Assembly (NCBI GenBank): GCA_913056285.1
Contig: CAJXNE010000090.1
Coordinates: 1-8,267, forward strand
Length of the DNA stretch: 8,267 nucleotides
Origin: an uncultured Zetaproteobacteria bacterium
GTDB lineage: Bacteria; Pseudomonadota; Zetaproteobacteria; Mariprofundales; Mariprofundaceae
Direction of reading: 5' to 3'
Below the pieces are notes generated by a model, which was not told where the DNA came from, did not search any database, and saw nothing but the letters and a program-made list of their open reading frames with translations. A program made the translations under genes and the position numbers. The stretch's first letter is position 1. Each line of letters begins with the position of its first letter. Positions 6,998 to 8,267 of the stretch are shown in pieces.

Positions 6998-7172
6998 AGT
7001 GCAGCACGATGACACAAACTGGATTACACTGCGGCAAGTTGACAAGAGCCAGGATCATGACATTTTCGCGCATTTTTGACATATTCAACACGCGTCATGT
7101 TTGTTTTTAACTCAGTGTAACGCTGATACCTCTGTGGTAAAAAGCTTTTGATTATTGTTCTAGCTTGGCAGC
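6998..7172. other. Intergenic region between divergent ccdAB and serB
   Basis: This AT-rich stretch must contain the serB upstream signals. Two plus-strand TTGACA hexamers are present (7039-7044 and 7076-7081), but neither has a good -10 at 16-18 bases, so I do not call a serB promoter. CATGAC (7056-7061) and GTCATG (7094-7099) form a 6-base inverted repeat that is probably chance. No gene, terminator or recombination site is evident. Confidence 0.4.
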
Positions 7173-7835
7173 ATGCTTGCCATGAACTCTCGACCCACCC
7201 TTGCCGAGCCCGGCCTGTTATTTATGGACATGGATTCCACCCTGATCCAGTGTGAATGCATTGATGAGATTGCCGGCTTCCTTGGCATTAAATCGCAGAT
7301 TTCCGCAATCACCGAACGCGCCATGCGCGGCGAACTGGATTTCGCCGCTTCGCTCACCGAACGCGTGCAACTATTAAGCGGACTCGATGCCAATGTACTT
7401 GACCAGGTCTATGACGAGTGCATCGAACTCACAGATGGGGCCGAATCGCTGATCACCACGCTCAAACAGCATGGCTGGAAAATCGGACTGGTTTCCGGCG
7501 GCTTCACCTGGTTCACTAATAAACTGGAGCAACGCCTAAAACTGGATTTCACCCGCTCCAATGTGCTCGAAATCAAAAATGGAAAACTCACTGGTGGCAT
7601 CATCGGCGATATTGTCGATGCCGAAACCAAACGCCGCTGTCTGCTCGAACAAGCCGAACTGTACAGCATTCCAATCGCTCAAACAGTTGCTTTAGGCGAC
7701 GGCGCCAACGATTTACCGATGATTCATGCCGCCGGCCTCGGTATCGCTTTTCATGCCAAACCCAAAGTGATCGAGCAAGCACCTTATGCGATTAATAATG
7801 GAGGACTGGAACAAGCACTGACATTTTTGAAATAA
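7173..7835 (+). CDS. serB: Phosphoserine phosphatase SerB (short form)
   Basis: SerB is a cytoplasmic HAD-superfamily phosphatase that hydrolyses O-phosphoserine to serine, the last step of serine synthesis. Motif I is DMDSTLIQCECIDEIA, with nucleophile Asp19, acid/base Asp21 and substrate-binding Glu28. Arg64 lies at the position of the substrate-binding Arg of archaeal PSP. Motif II is LVSGGF with Ser108, motif III is Lys153, and motif IV is GDGANDLPM with Asp176 and Asp180. All match Methanocaldococcus PSP with a constant early offset of 8. The protein has 220 residues and only about 14 before motif I, so it lacks the N-terminal regulatory domain of the 322-residue E. coli SerB. Start choice is uncertain: ATG 7173 or ATG 7182, neither with a clear Shine-Dalgarno. 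A small hairpin follows one base after the stop codon. Catalytic residues are complete; specificity for phosphoserine is inferred from family resemblance. Confidence 0.94.
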   Translation: MLAMNSRPTLAEPGLLFMDMDSTLIQCECIDEIAGFLGIKSQISAITERAMRGELDFAASLTERVQLLSGLDANVLDQVYDECIELTDGAESLITTLKQHGWKIGLVSGGFTWFTNKLEQRLKLDFTRSNVLEIKNGKLTGGIIGDIVDAETKRRCLLEQAELYSIPIAQTVALGDGANDLPMIHAAGLGIAFHAKPKVIEQAPYAINNGGLEQALTFLK

Positions 7836-7850
7836 CGGGATCTCATCCCG
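7836..7850 (+). terminator. Small hairpin after serB, weak intrinsic terminator candidate
   Basis: CGGGAT (7836-7841), loop CTC, and ATCCCG (7845-7850) form a 6-base stem immediately after the serB TAA. The downstream tract is only moderately T-rich (CAATTCCTTTC), so termination is likely incomplete, or the hairpin may protect the 3' end. Confidence 0.45.
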
Positions 7851-7893
7851 CAATTCCTTTCATTGCCTTGTCCTAATTATCCGCTAAGGTTTA

Positions 7894-7902
7894 TGCTATA
7901 TT
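7894..7902 (+). promoter_or_regulatory. Extended -10 promoter candidate for the substrate-binding protein gene
   Basis: TGCTATATT is an extended -10 (TGn followed by TATATT at 7897-7902). No good -35 lies 17 bases upstream (TAATTA at 7874-7879), as is common for extended -10 promoters. Transcription would start near 7909, leaving a short leader with the strong ribosome site at 7924-7931. Confidence 0.45.
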
Positions 7903-7923
7903 GCAACAAGTAGTCTGATTCCG

Positions 7924-7931
7924 GGAGGTGA
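7924..7931 (+). promoter_or_regulatory. Strong ribosome binding site of the last gene
   Basis: GGAGGTGA is fully complementary to the 3' end of 16S rRNA. An in-frame TGA at 7929-7931 lies inside it, so translation can only begin at TTG 7935 or GTG 7938. Confidence 0.75.
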
Positions 7932-7937
7932 GCGTTG

Positions 7938-8267
7938 GTGGAAATACGAACCCAAATCGTCCGTTTTTTCCTGACAGCTATCGCTGCCAGCCTCTTTTTT
8001 TCCTGCCTGCTTTCTCCCGGCCCGGCGCAGGCGGACGCCGATATAATCCGGGTCGGTATCTTGCATTCACAATCCGGCACCATGGCGGCCAGCGAACAAC
8101 CGGTCATCAATGCCACCCTGCTGGCGATCGAACAAATCAATGCCGCCGGCGGCCTGCTGGGTAAAAAACTGTTGCCAGTGGTTGCCGATGGGAAATCAGA
8201 TGAACATGTTTTTGCGAGTGAAGCTGGCCGTCTGATCAGTGAGGAACATGTGGATGTGATTTTCGGC
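7938..8267 (+). CDS. Exported UrtA-like (Peripla_BP_5) substrate-binding protein or sensor domain, N-terminal part
   Basis: The first 110 residues are present and the frame is open at the window end. Residues 1-32 are a Sec signal peptide: a basic start with Arg4 and Arg9, a hydrophobic core FFLTAIAASLFFS, and a likely signal peptidase I site after PAQA (Ala32/Asp33). Cys23 is not in a good lipobox. The mature start IIRVGILHSQSGTMAASEQ, then AIEQINAAGGLLGKKLLPVVADGKSD and EEHVDVIFG, follows the first half of the periplasmic-binding fold in UrtA/AmiC-type amide, urea and branched-chain amino acid binding proteins. The same domain also occurs as the periplasmic input of sensor kinases and diguanylate cyclases, and the VVADGKSD wording reminds me of those fusions. 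The start is GTG 7938 or TTG 7935, fixed by the upstream in-frame TGA at 7929. Ligand and full architecture cannot be decided from this part. Confidence 0.82.
   Translation, partial: MEIRTQIVRFFLTAIAASLFFSCLLSPGPAQADADIIRVGILHSQSGTMAASEQPVINATLLAIEQINAAGGLLGKKLLPVVADGKSDEHVFASEAGRLISEEHVDVIFG

Noticed and set aside
6938..7045. N-terminal extension of CcdA giving a 117-residue protein
   Set aside because: The extension crosses the promoter and palindromic operator, and a good ribosome site supports ATG 6937. The 81-residue form also fits the family length.
7039..7104. Two TTGACA hexamers upstream of serB as promoters
   Set aside because: Neither has an acceptable -10 hexamer at 16-18 bases, so the -35 matches alone are not enough.
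6274..7172. Integron cassette carrying ccdAB
   Set aside because: A GTTGAAC at 6291-6297 fits the GTTRRRY core, but I found no matching RYYYAAC partner or attC-like imperfect palindrome around the module.

Overview
The window reads as a chromosomal piece of a Gram-negative proteobacterium. PepN, MgtE, Mfd and SerB are all of proteobacterial type, the last gene starts with a Sec signal peptide for export to a periplasm, and the core genes are moderately GC-rich. No rRNA or tRNA is present, so I cannot place it more precisely. Gammaproteobacteria and Zetaproteobacteria both seem possible, but this is inference.

Layout. Positions 1-2086, minus strand: mgtE (magnesium channel/transporter) followed 23 bases later by pepN (M1 aminopeptidase N), which runs off the left edge. 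They are probably one transcript. Positions 2105-2277 are a divergent intergenic region. Positions 2278-6273, plus strand: a small receiver-domain protein with an unusual C-terminal histidine-box hairpin, then mfd (transcription-repair coupling factor), 33 bases apart and probably co-transcribed. Positions 6378-6937, minus strand: a ccdAB toxin-antitoxin module, AT-richer than its surroundings, behind a recognisable sigma70 promoter with a perfect 25-base palindrome over its -10. Positions 7173-7835, plus strand: serB (phosphoserine phosphatase), ending in a small hairpin. Positions 7938-8267, plus strand: the start of an exported UrtA-like (Peripla_BP_5) substrate-binding protein or sensor domain, cut by the right edge.

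How the genes fit together. Most are housekeeping genes: Mg2+ homeostasis, peptide turnover, rescue of RNA polymerase stalled at DNA lesions, and the last step of serine synthesis. The accessory content is the ccdAB module between mfd and serB, and possibly the receiver/histidine-box protein. I found no CRISPR array, insertion sequence, prophage, tRNA or rRNA, and nothing that is clearly an undescribed multi-gene system. The observations most worth a second look are the REC plus orphan histidine-box protein next to mfd, the ccdAB operator/promoter layout, and what the truncated last gene becomes beyond the window.
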